This document shows positions 35,644-47,282 of a stretch of 64,000 bases of DNA, in pieces; positions within the stretch are counted from its first letter, which is position 1, and every line of letters begins with the position of its first letter. The stretch is from Flammulina velutipes (Eukaryota > Basidiomycota > Agaricomycetes > Agaricales > Physalacriaceae), in contig CM022369.1 in NCBI GenBank assembly GCA_011800155.1, positions 1,550,001-1,614,000 of the forward strand, given 5' to 3'. The translations under genes and the position numbers were made by a program. Below the pieces are notes generated by a model. It ran no database searches. It saw nothing but the letters and a program-made list of their open reading frames with translations, and was not told the DNA's origin.

Positions 35644-38025
35644 TCAGAATTCAGCTTCGTCACTGTTCAAAATCAAGATAGAGAAGAAACGAGTCATCTC
35701 CAAGAAAGAATCAACCTCGATGTCTACAAAGCCCAGTCAGTAACAGTGTCACCGCCACATAAGCCTGACTTACGCTCATTCACAGTATGTATACCACCAA
35801 ATATTTTGCCATCTTCGTCCAGTTTGCCAAAGGAACCTTGATGATTATACCTGAAAATGTGCTGAGATAGATCCCAGTAGTATCTCGTATCTGGCGGGCA
35901 ACTTCGTCAACGTAGCTTATATGTAGGGCATATGCACACGAACCAGTGTTGCCAGTCATCATTCCGGGACTAACTATGATGTTGTTATCTCCTTCCAGAC
36001 CTCGGTGAGCGTTGAATGTCGCCTTGATCGTGCCAGAGAGGAGTTGATAAGGAGCACCAGATGAAGGTGTTATGGGTGCAGGTTCCAACGCGTGCCCAAA
36101 GGCATCGCTCAAAACCAGTGTTTTCGCGGGATGGCCATCCTGGATGTGCTTCCCAAAAGCAGAGAACGTCAAGTTGAACTCTGACGCTAGGTTCTTGAGT
36201 ATATCAATGTCCCTCTTCATGGTTACCTCGATAGAACTGTTTGTCACAAGTTAATAATCTCCTCTCGAAGGGACGGGACGAACACCATACCTAAGGATAG
36301 AGATGCGATGATTGACAACAGCGGATGCTTGCTCTGGGAGTGCATTGGTTTTAACGCCGCCATTGATCAAATCAATAGCCTGAGTCGTGCCGACCAAGCT
36401 CCTGTATAGGTTGTCCTCAAAAATGATGTCCTCTATAGCACGCATTCCTTTCTCGGAGTAGGAGGATCTTTCGATGGCATACCGTAACTTTTCAGGAATG
36501 GTTTTGCCATAGATAGCTAGACATTGGAGGTTTTCGTAGACAATGTCCTTCTTCGACTAACCGAAAATTGTTCATAAGGCTTCAGGACGTAGCTTTCAAA
36601 GTACACATACCAGTTTCAACTCGAAAGGATTCTTTTCAATCTCGACTAGCAAAGCGGCGAGCATTCCGATGCTCTGAGATAGAATGGTTGAGACGTAGAA
36701 AGGTGATTACATTAACACGGACGAACCGTATGGCTTGGAGGAACACTAGAGTGTCCTCCCGGAGCAGCAATCTCTATTTTCGTGTCAAGGTATCCCTTTT
36801 CAGCGACGCCGGGAACAGCGAATGGAATTCCATATGTATCGACGTAACCGCCTAAGCAATTGTATCAGAGAAGGTTTAGATACATTGAAGTAAGTAACTC
36901 ACTGCCTTCGTCAACAATGAATGCAAATGCGTCCTTGCCATATATATCGAGTAGAGCTTTGGCCAGAGAGGCTGCACCCTGAAGATCATGCGCTGAGACC
37001 CTGTGAAGCAGGCGATTTCTCCATGACTCACCTGAAGTCCACTGACCTCTTCATCGAAACCAAATGAGAGGACAACGCTGCGAGTAGGAATGAATCCTTT
37101 CTCCAGCAAAGATTCGATGGTAATACTGTTGGAGGTCCTGTTAGGAAGGAATCACAAGAAAATGTCAAACTCGTACAGAATGCCAATCAGGCCACACTTG
37201 TCATCAGCGCTACCTCTACCCCACAGGTAGGTTCCTGTCCTGGTGTTAGACTTCGTCAAGTTAAAGAGACACAATAACTACCATCGAAATGTCCGGAGTA
37301 CGGAGGATGAGTCCATTCGTCGACGGTGTTTGGGTGTACGGGAACGACGTCTTGCACAAATTATGGACGGTTATTGGAAGCTATTGAAGGGCTAATTACC
37401 TTGATGTGCCGCAAGTAGAATGGGTTTCAATTCGTCGTTCGAACCGGTCCATTCGTACAAGAGACCATAAGTGTTGACCTTCTGGAGAGACAAGGTTTTG
37501 TGACTTCCGGGAAATTGTCATTTTGGTGCAATGAGAGGTACAAAGCGAAACACTTACACAAGTGGAAACGCGCCTAGTAAATATTCATGGAATGAGTCAA
37601 AGATTTCCCAACGAGGATCCACTCCTACAGGCTCCATAGCGTCATAAGATTCGGTGCTGTATGAACATTCAGTAGTCAGCAAAAAGGTGCTGAAAATAGC
37701 CAGCTCACGGGATCCTAACTGCACCTGCTAGACGAGCGATAGCTTTTGTCTTGAACTCGTCGGTGGCGATCACCGCGTCTATCTCACTCCATAGAGCCCT
37801 GCTCTTTCCAGGGTATAGAGCGGAAAACTGAGAGCATGTCGGCTGAGGCGTTGAGTGACGGAAGGCGCACGTGGAGTACAGGATGTTGAACGGAGAATGC
37901 AGGTAAGTAAGAGTGCCGACGAAAGCACAGCAGACTAGTATGATCGTCATAAATCGACTGTTAGACTTCTTAGTATCGTTCAGCGACAACGGATGGGTCG
38001 TTTCTTTCGACTTGTTGCCCAACAT
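35644..38025 (-). CDS. CPS1: Vacuolar carboxypeptidase S-type M20 metallopeptidase
   Basis: Zinc exopeptidase of the M20A (CPS1) family, processing peptides in the vacuole for amino-acid recycling. A short cytosolic N terminus (MLGNKSKETTHPLSLNDTKK) precedes a signal-anchor span (FMTIILVCCAFVGTLTYLHS), so it is type II membrane-anchored like yeast Cps1. M20 motifs are LLAAHQDVVPV (metal-binding His and Asp), GRGSADDK (bridging Asp), SFGFDEEVSG (general-base Glu and ligand) and FIVDEGSG. A dimerisation domain with APGGHSSVPPSHTG follows, and MMTGNTGSCAYAL is near the end. About ten introns. Start at 38025 chosen for the anchor; in-frame ATGs at 38064 and 38097 also exist. Confidence 0.92.
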
Positions 38026-38210
38026 GATGGTGAAGAAGAGAGAATAGCCGTGATAGGAAACCATGAGATAGCGATTTGCCGAAGCTGCGTCCGGCAAAGC
38101 TATCTGGCCTGGAGGCGTATTGTGATATATTCGTCAAGCAGATAACACTGTATATTTAGGCCTAGGAAGAGTCAAATTCTGATAGCATCGTGACATTTCT
38201 TATGGACGCA

Positions 38211-38699
38211 CTACTTGGATGGTGTGGAGGATTTCTTGGACTTTTTGGTGCGCCTTCTCCTCCTCTTCTTCTTTTCAGGAGTGGGCGTGGGCGTAGGCGT
38301 AGGCAGCGCACCCCTTAATCTCGTCCCGCCACCTTTCAAGCTTTCCGTAATGATTGGACTAGCAGCAGGTCTGAATTTGAAGTCCTCCGAGTACCTATAC
38401 ACACACACACAACGACATCCAACGCTATAGCTCGGTCAAGGTGTAGCAATTGCGCACCTTTTGGCATAAATGACTTTATTTCTCCTTTGTTCTGCTTTGG
38501 CTTGTAACCGGGCATAGATAGCTGCGAACAGTAGGCCGAGAAAAATCAAAGTAACAGCGCGCCTTAGCGGGGAAGCTGGCGTTCGTCGCGGTTGTGTTGG
38601 CACGTCGTCCTCGTCGCGGTCTTCTCCCTCGGCGGAATCATAGTGCATTGCGTTGCTTGGTTGCTTCTGTATAAAGTCGCTGGCTGTATCGCCCGCCAT
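38211..38699 (-). CDS. Small membrane protein with Lys/Arg-rich tail
   Basis: Two exons (joined at YAKR/YSEDFKFRP) give about 130 residues. An acidic N terminus (MAGDTASDFIQKQPSNAMHY, then DSAEGEDRDEDD) is followed by one transmembrane segment (AVTLIFLGLLFAAIYARLQA). Then comes EDFKFRPAASPIITESLKGG, a PTPTPTPTPEKKKRRRRRTK stretch and the end SSTPSK at 38211. I do not recognise the family. The acidic-TM-basic plan and conserved-looking FKFRPAASPIITE segment suggest a real tail- or single-span ER or mitochondrial protein. A CACGTG lies 65 bp upstream of the start. Confidence 0.7.
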
Positions 38700-38763
38700 G
38701 ATGATGTGGGTTGGTTAAGTTCACAAGTCTGTCTTCGTTCTTTAACAAGCCGAGCGGCGAGCA

Positions 38764-38769
38764 CACGTG
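38764..38769. promoter_or_regulatory. CACGTG palindrome upstream of small membrane protein gene
   Basis: Located 65 bp upstream of the start codon at 38699. Confidence 0.4.
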
Positions 38770-38838
38770 GCACCGGACCTGATTTCCGATAACTGTATAA
38801 TGTTCATCGCTGAAGCTTTAACTTTTTCCACCGTAACG

Positions 38839-40509
38839 CTACGCGGACTGTTCACCATAGTGGTCAGCAAAGACCCCTCTACTGAAAGCTCCAAAGGTAA
38901 TAGAAGGAGAGAGATGCTGTTCCGTATCAGGTTGCATAAACAACGCAAATGTCTCTCGAGATGTTTTGAAGATCTCGGCTTCATTGTTTCCGCAACCCAC
39001 CCGAACGCTACATCTGTCAGTTACAACCAAGCATTCTTTACAAGAGTACTCTCACCAGTGAGGTGTAGCCCTCAACTTTCCCCCAGTCGCGATCTCGAGC
39101 GCCTCTCCTGTCTGAAATGCAAGGCTGTCTTGAGGGATAGACACTTTAATCAAATCACCACCTCTGTTTCGAATATATAGGCCAGATGCTTTGGATGGCG
39201 AGGGTACGACCGTGGGTGCGTCTCCAAAGGTATCTGATTCACGAAGGAACATTGCCTGCTCAACAATGCTAGTGAGAAAACTGAGATAGCCTGGAAGACA
39301 AACGCACAGAGCAGAGTCCCGTCAGCATAGAATGATCGAGGTGGAACCCACACCAGCTATCAACGGGTTCGTCGTCTGAAGGCAGGGGGGCGTCGGGTGA
39401 AGGGGGGAAGTAGTGTAGTAAACGCGCTTTTGTGGTCTGAGACGTGCTGATCAATTGCGATAAGGACAAGGTGGTATCAGTCAACTGAGAAAGCGCTGAA
39501 TGGAAAAACCTGTGTTAGGAATTCATTCCATAAGCGGCTGAGATGGCATACCAAAGGGTTGGCATGCTGCTGCTAGCACACATCCAATTTCAAACACAAA
39601 TCTACGGCATTGCATCAGCTTTGGTCACACAAAGCATTTCCCTTGCAACAGCGCACCGTCCCAAATCCTTGAAGGCCGCTTCGAAACCCTCAATGCTTTT
39701 CACGTCGGGTTTCGGCCCTAGTAATACGTTAGCTAATGTAACCAATGAACGCTCTTGGATATCATGGTACTCACAAATGTTAGGACTGTAGTACTCTTTC
39801 CACTCGTGTCGAAGGTTTGTAGAAACAGATGGGTTATCAATGACGGGATTAGCATAGTACGATCCTTTCAAGATATCTTGGATTGCCTTAAGTATAACGC
39901 CAGAGGGTAAGATATATTAAGCCTACCAGGTTTGCCGTTCATAATTTCCTGTTATTCGATCGTGAGACTCGATGGGAGTTGAATAGAGATGTACTGACCT
40001 TTCCATGAGACCAGCCAAAGCTGAGTGTCATGTTTTCGTCAGTGGGTTATCCTATGATAATCACACTGGCACTGACCTATAGTTGCTGGCTACATCGATG
40101 TATTGTTCCCGAGTATCCTCCCCTAGCTTTGAGAATTGATACGCAAGGTGAAGCAGCCTTTCGCGATATGGCACATATTGTGGAGGCAAATCTTTCACGA
40201 TGATGATTCCCAGGCATTCTGGAGCTGACCCAAAGGCTTTCTCTGTGGACCAGGAGAGTGGTCAATGAATTTGATCTTGTCTGGATAAGGACAAACCAAT
40301 AGACGCATTCAAGGTTTCTGGCGCCTCAACAAGTGCCTTGTACGATATAACGACAGCGCCTTCTGGCGTGAGCGTGATCTGTACGAGATGACTTGATGGG
40401 TATTACTGAACAAAAGTGATTCGAAGCTCACCTCTGATTGTATGGGCATAGGTTGGACACTTTCAAGATTAATAGCGTAGTGAACAAGGGCAAGATCGCA
40501 ATTGAGCAC
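38839..40509 (-). CDS. 2-oxoglutarate/Fe(II) oxygenase-like (clavaminate synthase-like) protein
   Basis: Double-stranded beta-helix oxygenase, probably cytosolic; the substrate is unknown. The N terminus MLNCDLALVHYAINLESVQP leads into ITLTPEGAVVISYKALVEAP. The IPNS-type N-terminal region has LGIIIVKDLPPQYVPYRERL and FGWSHGKEIMNGKPD, then GSYYANPVIDNPSVS. The metal-binding triad is visible: H-x-D in WCGFHLDHSMLTGL and the distal His in GGKLRATPH, with LAFQTGEALEIATGG before it. A C-terminal SRETFALFMQPD segment ends in FADHYGEQSA. About eight introns. The tRNA-Lys(TTT) gene lies 65 bp upstream of the start. Confidence 0.82.
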
Positions 40510-40573
40510 CGTGAAATGATTGGGCGATAAGAGGGAATGCTGGATCTGGTGTCTCCAATCACCGTCATTTACA

Positions 40574-40660
40574 GCCCGCCTAGCTCAATCGGATAGAGCG
40601 TCAGACTTTTACGTTTGTGAGGCGATCTGAAGGCTGCGAGTTCGACCCTCGCGGTGGGCT
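40574..40660 (+). tRNA. tRNA-Lys (anticodon TTT) with 13-nt intron
   Basis: Acceptor GCCCGCC/GGTGGGC, D arm GCTC/GAGC, anticodon stem TCAGA/TCTGA, T arm GCGAG-TTCGACC-CTCGC. The loop reads CTTTTA then intron CGTTTGTGAGGCG then A. The body is nearly identical to the other two tRNA-Lys genes here except for the anticodon base and acceptor position 4. Confidence 0.93.
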
Positions 40661-40802
40661 ATCTGTTTCAAGGCCTGGAATATTACCCTTGATCATTTTG
40701 TTCTGGAAACCTTTCTGTCAGTCACCTCCGCACAAAGTAAACATGTCTATCGACCATTTAAGCTCGTAAACTCTTGTCTGTCATTGCGCCATTTTCTTCG
40801 TT

Positions 40803-40887
40803 GCCTGCCTAGCTCAATCGGACAGAGCGTCAGACTCTTACGCAGGCAGTGATCTGAAGGTTGCGAGTTCGACCCTCGCGGTGGGCT
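40803..40887 (+). tRNA. tRNA-Lys (anticodon CTT) with 11-nt intron
   Basis: Same fold as the other two. Loop CTCTTA, intron CGCAGGCAGTG, then A. It lies 142 bp after the tRNA-Lys(TTT) gene in the same direction. D-loop reads AATCGGACA (AATCGGATA in the others). Confidence 0.93.
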
Positions 40888-41256
40888 ACTACTCTTCACA
40901 TCTTTTTGAAGAACTACTTGAAAATCTTGAGTAAGCTTCCGACGAGCACATTAATCAAAAAGACATTCTATGTATAAGGTATGGTGTATTCTTTGGTAAG
41001 AATGAAATAGATACACGGGGCAAGTAGCCGTAATATGGCGGTAAGTATACATCAATAGCAAAGCTGGACAACAGGATGGAAATTATGGTAACAGGAAGGG
41101 GAAGAATGTCATCAGAGACGCAAACATAAGCTCTATGGTGGGTAAAAGCCGGAAATAGACGTATACCAGAAGCCCGAAGAAGAAATAATAAAAAAGCGTA
41201 TAAAATATAACGAATACCGACACCCGCACGCCTCTAATCGCGTCTATGGCGCGCGC
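40888..41256. other. Intergenic between tRNA-Lys and SRPK
   Basis: AT-rich; should contain the Pol III terminator of the tRNA and the 3' UTR of the SRPK gene. No gene seen. Confidence 0.5.
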
Positions 41257-44134
41257 TTACCAACTCCCCGACACTTCATCCCCCTCTACCACGTTTAACC
41301 ATTCATGGTTCACCAAATCCCTCGCGTTGGCCCTCTTCTTAAAATCGCACGCTAACATCGGGTCCAAGAACGAGCAGAGTGATTGCGCCTCCTCTTCGCT
41401 GTAGAGATATTTCTCCATCATTACCCGTTTCAAGGGCCAAAACTTGAGGTTACGGATGTACCGTAAAGAGCCTGTTGGGCGTTGTGAGCAATTGGGAAAC
41501 AGAGAATAAATCGGATAAGAGAGCTCACCGTTGTGATCAAACAGCTCCCGAGAGAACCGGCCGCCCAATTTCACCTCAAGGTCAAAATCGCCTAACAGCT
41601 CCATTATCTGGGCCATATGATCATCATCCTTGCTGAAAAGTTCCCCTTGCCCTTGCGGGTCGAACAGGTATTCCGCTGTCAGAAGCTCAAACACCACACA
41701 AGCCACGCTCCAAATATCCGCCGTCGCGTCCCAATCTTTGCGCCCCAAAATCGCCTCAGGTGCACGATACTGCCGCGTCTGAATGTCTTCCGTATAATGC
41801 TTTTTGCTCGGGGTGGCATTTCCGAGGTCAGCGAGCTTGATGGAGAAAGGGACAGATGGAGTGGGAGTAGGACTGGAGCAGGACGGAGCAGGAATATCTA
41901 ATGGCTGGGCCCCCGTGTCTATCCGAGGTGGTGAATTGACTGCAGTTGCGACAATAGCTGGAGGAGGAGGGGGAGAGGCAGGCATTTGAGTAGAGACTGA
42001 AGTAGGTGAACATGGTGTGGGCGGCGGACATGAAGGTGAAGAAATCGGTTCTTCATCGTTTAGATGTGTTGATATAGGCGGGAGGTTCGAAAACTTGGCC
42101 TTGGGAGGAGATATAGAAGGGGTGGAAGGTTTGGGGGGTGCACCAGAACTAGCAGCGAATCGATGGGGCGCTGTCTGCGAGAGAAGTGAAGGTCCGTTGT
42201 TTGGTTTATGCATCCGCGACGAAGTTACATTAATGCCAATAAATGGTGCAGCAGTTTCGTTTCCTGAAACCGAAGGCGTCGTGGATTTGTGAGGAGTTTC
42301 TGACACGGACGAAGAGGATGACGAGGACGGTTGCTGTATGGTTCCGGTCGGCGAGGGATGTGCCATGGTCACAGTGTTCGATGAACTTCCAGACTTGGTC
42401 ATCCTCGAGCTCGCCGCCGTTCTGCTCGGAGACGGAACAGCAAAATAATCGCCCTGCACTTCATGCCCGTCCGCTCGAACACATGTTGAGACAACCACTG
42501 CAGGCGCTGGAGCGGACACTCCAGGATCCTTCCAAGAACTGGAGAGGGATGGGGAATGTGCGGCGCTTACAGTCGATATGTGTTCACCCAAATTGGACGA
42601 TCTTGCTGATGAAGAAAGTGAAAATGAGACCTTGTCCTTCCATGAACCAAACTTATCCTTCCACGACGATAAAGCACTGTCTGAACCGTTGACAGAAGCT
42701 GGCTTCGAGGGTACAGACATTCCCTCGAATTCCTCCTTGACCGGAGACACATTGCCATTCAAGCGCTCTTTCATCATCAACATGCCCATAGACACACTGC
42801 CGAATGAGTTCGGTAATGAAGTCGGAGGCGTGCTGACACTTCCAGATGTTGTAGTGTCCGTACACGCTGCTGATGCGATAGAGGAAGACGAAGACGATGT
42901 GGATGGCGAATTTAAGATTGGAGAAACTTTGGTCGACGGCGGCTGCTGCTCAATCACGGCCGCCTCCTTGGGGGCGTGTCTTGTTGGAGGGGCTGTGGCA
43001 GAGAGTCCACTAGGAACTTTGGGTGCGCTTGAACAAGGTGTCGGTACTTTCGATCCCATGAGAGGCCGTTGAGCGAGGAGTGAAGGGCCGTTATAGCTCC
43101 CATTGGTGCTGCTGGAGCCACTGCCGGTGCCTGCGAGAGCACTGAAGGGAGCCCCAAAGCTCATTCCGAGGCTCAGAGGACCAGCGCTTCGGGACGGGCT
43201 CGACAGCGGCTGTGAGTCAAAGATCTGAACCGACTTGCGACTCGGCCGCTGCCTACCCAAACCCGACCGCAAGTTGCTCGGTAAAGGTACGCCGACACGC
43301 CTTGATGTAGGTGAGATGGAATGGGATAGTTCTGTAGAAATGTGGGCTTCGATATCAGGGATCGATATCACTGTTTGGGGTTAAAGATACAGGCTGTGAG
43401 AAGGGAGCACCGAAGACAAGTGACGGAACTACTCACGTATATTCTCCGGCTTAATGTCGGTGTGGACAAGGTCGCACTCATCGTGAAGATATTGTAGGGC
43501 CAGAAGGGTTTGCTTCGCAATGACTTTGACGAGAGCTCGGGGAACACCACGTTTCTTGTTCCGTTCGATGATAGCCAACAAGTTCTCGCCGAGGGGCTCG
43601 AAGACTATGCAGATGTGGGAGGCCTCTGGTCCTTGGTGACAGAATGAATCAAGAAAGGACACTATGTGCTGGCGTCCAGGATGGTGCGGTGAAGCGGCAG
43701 CGACCCGAGAAAGGAGTTTGATTTCGTCTCGAGCTGTCTCTGCGTAACGCCCCGCCGATTTGACGACCTTGAGAGCAGAATGTCGATGAAGCCTGTGACG
43801 GCAGTGTGAGTATAATTCGATAGCATATAGTTTATGAACAACGCACTGAAGGTCCTTGACCAACCATACAGTGGAGAAATGACCCCATCTGCGATTAGGC
43901 GTCAGACTGATAGAATGTGAGGTTATCGGGTATGGCGACGCACCCTAGCTTTCTGACGACTTGATAACGGCCGTTCTTAAAAGTGTCACAGAGTTTGACT
44001 GGAAGATATCCGCCTGTATTGTAGTCTGCGGGAGACTCTTCGTCCTTGCATGACGGCTCGTCTACGGGAAGAATCTTGGGGCCGGAAGAGGTGACGACGT
44101 ATTGGTACTTGGCCAGTGGCTGCTTTGAAGCCAT
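41257..44134 (-). CDS. SRPK-family serine/threonine protein kinase
   Basis: SR-protein kinase (Sky1/Dsk1/SRPK): phosphorylates RS-type splicing factors in cytoplasm and nucleus. It starts MASKQPLAKYQYVVTSSGPK. The N lobe has YLPVKLCDTFKNGRYQVVRK, the Lys of ALKVVKSAGRYAETARDEI, and the catalytic loop LVHTDIKPENI with the SRPK-type Thr. The family's spacer between kinase halves is here about 500 residues of Ser/Pro/Thr-rich, low-complexity sequence (about 41800-43371). The C lobe resumes with IKLADLGNATPSKKHYTEDI and QTRQYRAPEAILG, and ends VVEGDEVSGSW. About six introns. An ATG two codons upstream (44140) is an alternative start. The insert is longer than in yeast Sky1. Confidence 0.92.
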
Positions 44135-44244
44135 CTGCAAGTAACCAGGTGGAACGGTCGACCAAATGGAACGAGGGAGAGCAAAAAAACGGAAAGAGAC
44201 AAAGCAGAAACAGGAATGTATGTGGCGGGTAATTGGATGTTCGA

Positions 44245-44493
44245 TTACTGGTCCACTCTGATTGGCAAACGACCCTTCGGCAACTGCCGCGTGTCAGGAA
44301 CGGCACTGCCACCATTGTTCACAGGACTCTCCAATTGTCCAAGTTCTTCTTTGTACAAGTCAGATTGACTTTCAATGAACAAAATGGGAGATATTAGATC
44401 TCGTACGCCCAGACTATAGTTTAATCTCCTCATTCCATATGCTTCGTAAGCTTTGTGCGGTGTAGGGAGTCCTATCTGTGACATTGATATCAT
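44245..44493 (-). CDS. Possible small unrecognised protein
   Basis: An 82-residue minus-strand frame beginning MISMSQIGLPTPHKAYEAYG and continuing GMRRLNYSLGVRDLISPILF and LYKEELGQLESPVNNGGSAV has a balanced, soluble-protein-like composition. A plausible upstream splice gives ...FSFPNLK-IGLPTPHKAYEAY (acceptor just before 44477), but no clean start Met was found upstream. It may be a small gene between the two kinases or an upstream transcript; family not recognised. Low confidence. Confidence 0.3.
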   Translation of the reverse strand: MISMSQIGLPTPHKAYEAYGMRRLNYSLGVRDLISPILFIESQSDLYKEELGQLESPVNNGGSAVPDTRQLPKGRLPIRVDQ

Positions 44494-44755
44494 ACGGCCT
44501 TAAGCTTCCTCGTGTTTGCTCGGGACCACAGGCTTGGGGCATACCTTCAGGTTTGGGAAAGAAAATGACGAATACAACTGAGCACGATGTCCTGGATGAA
44601 CGGATTACCCATGTCGACACCTCCACCGCCACACTGTGTCACCCATCAGCCGCACACATTCCGCACTCAGTATCCACTGTTCAGTATCGATATCGGTTAA
44701 CGATGCCTGCAACCAACTCGCAACAGCGCTACTGTCGCTGATCAAGCTAGCAACG

Positions 44756-44761
44756 CACGTG
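44756..44761. promoter_or_regulatory. CACGTG palindrome upstream of STE20-like kinase
   Basis: Located 122 bp upstream of the start codon at 44883. Confidence 0.4.
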
Positions 44762-44882
44762 TCAGAGACATCAGCTCGCCTTTCTCTCTTAGTCTACTTC
44801 ACCAACAACTCCAGTAGTACTGGCGCTTTGGGCTTACTCGTCGTTTACCGACCATCACCGTCAATTGACTCATTAAGTGGAC

Positions 44883-46959
44883 ATGGCTACTTCATCTTCT
44901 ACTAGACAGCCAGCTACTCCTCTCATGGCTCCTCGCCAGTTCATTGGCGCCGTCGAGGATCACTGGGAGTTGTACAGGTGCGTATCATGACTTCAACCAT
45001 TGAAATACTCCTAACTTTCGCAGTGACCAAGCCTCGGACTACTCTATAGGTTCCCCCATAGGCTTTGGGGCCTCTTCGATAGTATATTCTGCAATGTACA
45101 AACCCCGGGACAGATCAGAAATTCCTGTAGCGCTCAAAGTTCTGGATCTCGACTCGCTCCCTCCTCGCTCCCTCTCCCTGCTCCAGAGAGAAACAACCCT
45201 AATGTCGCTTTCCAAGCATCCAAATGTACTTCGGGTTCGAGGCTCCTGGATGGACGGACATAAGCTTTTTATCGCCATGCGACTCATGAGCAAGGGCAGT
45301 GCCGCCGATGTTATGCATTATGGCTGGCCAGGTGGCATGGAAGAGGATGTCGTCCGGTGTATTCTGCGTCAGGCGCTACTAGGGTTAAAGTGAGCTTCTC
45401 ATATGCTTGGCTCAAAGCGCGCTTATCTCCTAGCTATCTACATATCAACGGCTTCATTCACCGAGACGTCAAAGCAGCCAATTTGCTTGTAGATGATGAT
45501 GGTACTGTCTTATTGGGTGACCTAGGAGTTGCCGCGGACCTCACGGAGGATCGCGCAGTGCTACCGCCGCCTGGCATCAGGAGCATAAGCCAGCTGGGGC
45601 ATACTAGACACAGCAGCTCGACTGACAATGGCTCTACCCGACGCGTCGTTCTTGTCGAACCCGTCACTTCCTCACCTTCAGCGCCTACCCGCCCGAAGAT
45701 GGGTAAACGCAAATCTTTCGTCGGAACGGTCAGCACCGCGTTACTTCTCCTCGGTTTCTGTAGCTAACCACAGTCCTTCTCTTCTTCTCTCATTTCGAAA
45801 TCCGTACATGCTACACTTGAAATCGAATATCGCATCATCTTGTTAAACGGAACTTCTAACAGCCTTGCTGGATGGCACCGGAACTCATTCAAGGCCAGAA
45901 CTACGACTCTTCGGCAGACATATGGAGTTTTGGAATCACCGCTCTTGAATTGACCCAAGGCCGCCCACCTCGTTCAAGGGAATCTCCCCAAAAGGTCTTG
46001 CTCAGAACGTATGTTCTCTTGTTGTAAAACTCTCACGATACTGACGTGCTCTATGATTCTCAGCATCCAAGAAGCTCCTCCTACGTTAGATCGTGACGGT
46101 GGTACGTACAAATACAGCCGAGTGTTCCAGGAGATGGTGGAAAGTTGCCTGGCAAAAGATCCGTCCAAGAGGTATGTTCCCATCTCGTACCATCGCTGAC
46201 TGCCACCGTTACTGAAAAATACCGCAGGCCGACGGCGGAAGAGCTTTTACAAACACCATTCTTCAAGGGTGCTAAGAAGCCATCCTATCTGATCAATACC
46301 ATTCTGAGTATGTGCTTTACACTTCCACAAGATCCGGGCTGAGAATATTACTTTGTATCTCTGCAGAAGACCTACCGCCTCTCGTGCATCGCCAAGAACG
46401 TCGTGCTCTGCCATTAACACAAACACATCGTTCAGTCGATTCTTGGGATTTCGCTACCACGATCCATTCTCCTACCAATAGTGTTCGGATTCATGGTCTC
46501 GAGAAAGAAAGATTGAGCAGCGAAGGCAGTGGAGATAAGCATTCAAGGGCTGTCTCTTGGGTGGAAAACGCCATCATGCCAGAAGAGACGGAAACTGAAG
46601 CAGACGAGCCTTCCTCAGACTCGGATTTTACCTCAATTACTCCCAGCACCTCTCCGGAAGATGTGAGGGCCGCATCTCCGTTGGCCGAGAAACAGGTGAC
46701 TCAAGTAATTCGCCCGCAATCCTTGGTCTCTGAGAAAACCATGTCCGAAACGGAGACCTCGACACAATCGTCTACAGCCCCAGTTCTTGTACCTCTTCCC
46801 AAAAGCGCAAGTGGCAAAGGCCTTTGGAGCAAGCTAAAGAAGAACGCGAATAGCATCCGGAGATCGTCCTCGTTCAGTGGACCGAAACCATCCGAACCTA
46901 GTAAATTCCTACCATCGTTTCTTCCAAAGCATGAGACTGACGATCGTCCAGATAAATAA
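44883..46959 (+). CDS. STE20/OSR1-like serine/threonine protein kinase
   Basis: Kinase of the germinal-centre/SPAK-OSR1 type. It starts [20 protein letters not shown], then [23 protein letters not shown]. VAIe-type Lys is in [20 protein letters not shown], the catalytic loop is [17 protein letters not shown] and the metal motif is DLG ([11 protein letters not shown]) where animal OSR1 has DFG. An insert of about 50 residues ([20 protein letters not shown]...) precedes [21 protein letters not shown]. The C lobe has [15 protein letters not shown] and ends around [19 protein letters not shown] Ser/Thr-rich tail with many acidic residues runs to ...HETDDRPDK at 46959. About seven introns. Divergent from SRPK. 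Confidence 0.9.
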
Positions 46960-47282
46960 AGCATTTGCCACACTGCATGACAGTACATGACCTTCACGAC
47001 CTGACGACCCATCCAGCATCATACGCCACTCCCATTCACACAACAGGACATTGTAACAACACAAATACTCCCATACGTGTCACATGTAGATATCTATCCA
47101 CTTGTAATTGAATTTTCATATCTGGTTATAAAAGAATGGCAAGGCTAGGATTTATGTCCATGGATCTACAAAGTAGACTGGTGGTAGGTAAGTACGAGGT
47201 AGAGGTCCAAAACGAGGTCCTATGTGCGTTGGGTATGTAATGTACTTAGTGGAACAAATTTACTACTAACATTGTAGACAGG
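46960..47282. other. Intergenic between convergent genes
   Basis: 3' flanks of the STE20-like kinase and chitin deacetylase; AT-rich, no gene seen. Confidence 0.5.

Larger units (their letters stand above)
44135..44882. other. 748-bp divergent intergenic region (SRPK / STE20-like kinase)
   Basis: Promoters of both kinases must lie here; CACGTG at 44756-44761 is 122 bp before the plus-strand kinase. A minus-strand frame at about 44245-44632 looks partly coding (see separate entry). Confidence 0.45.
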
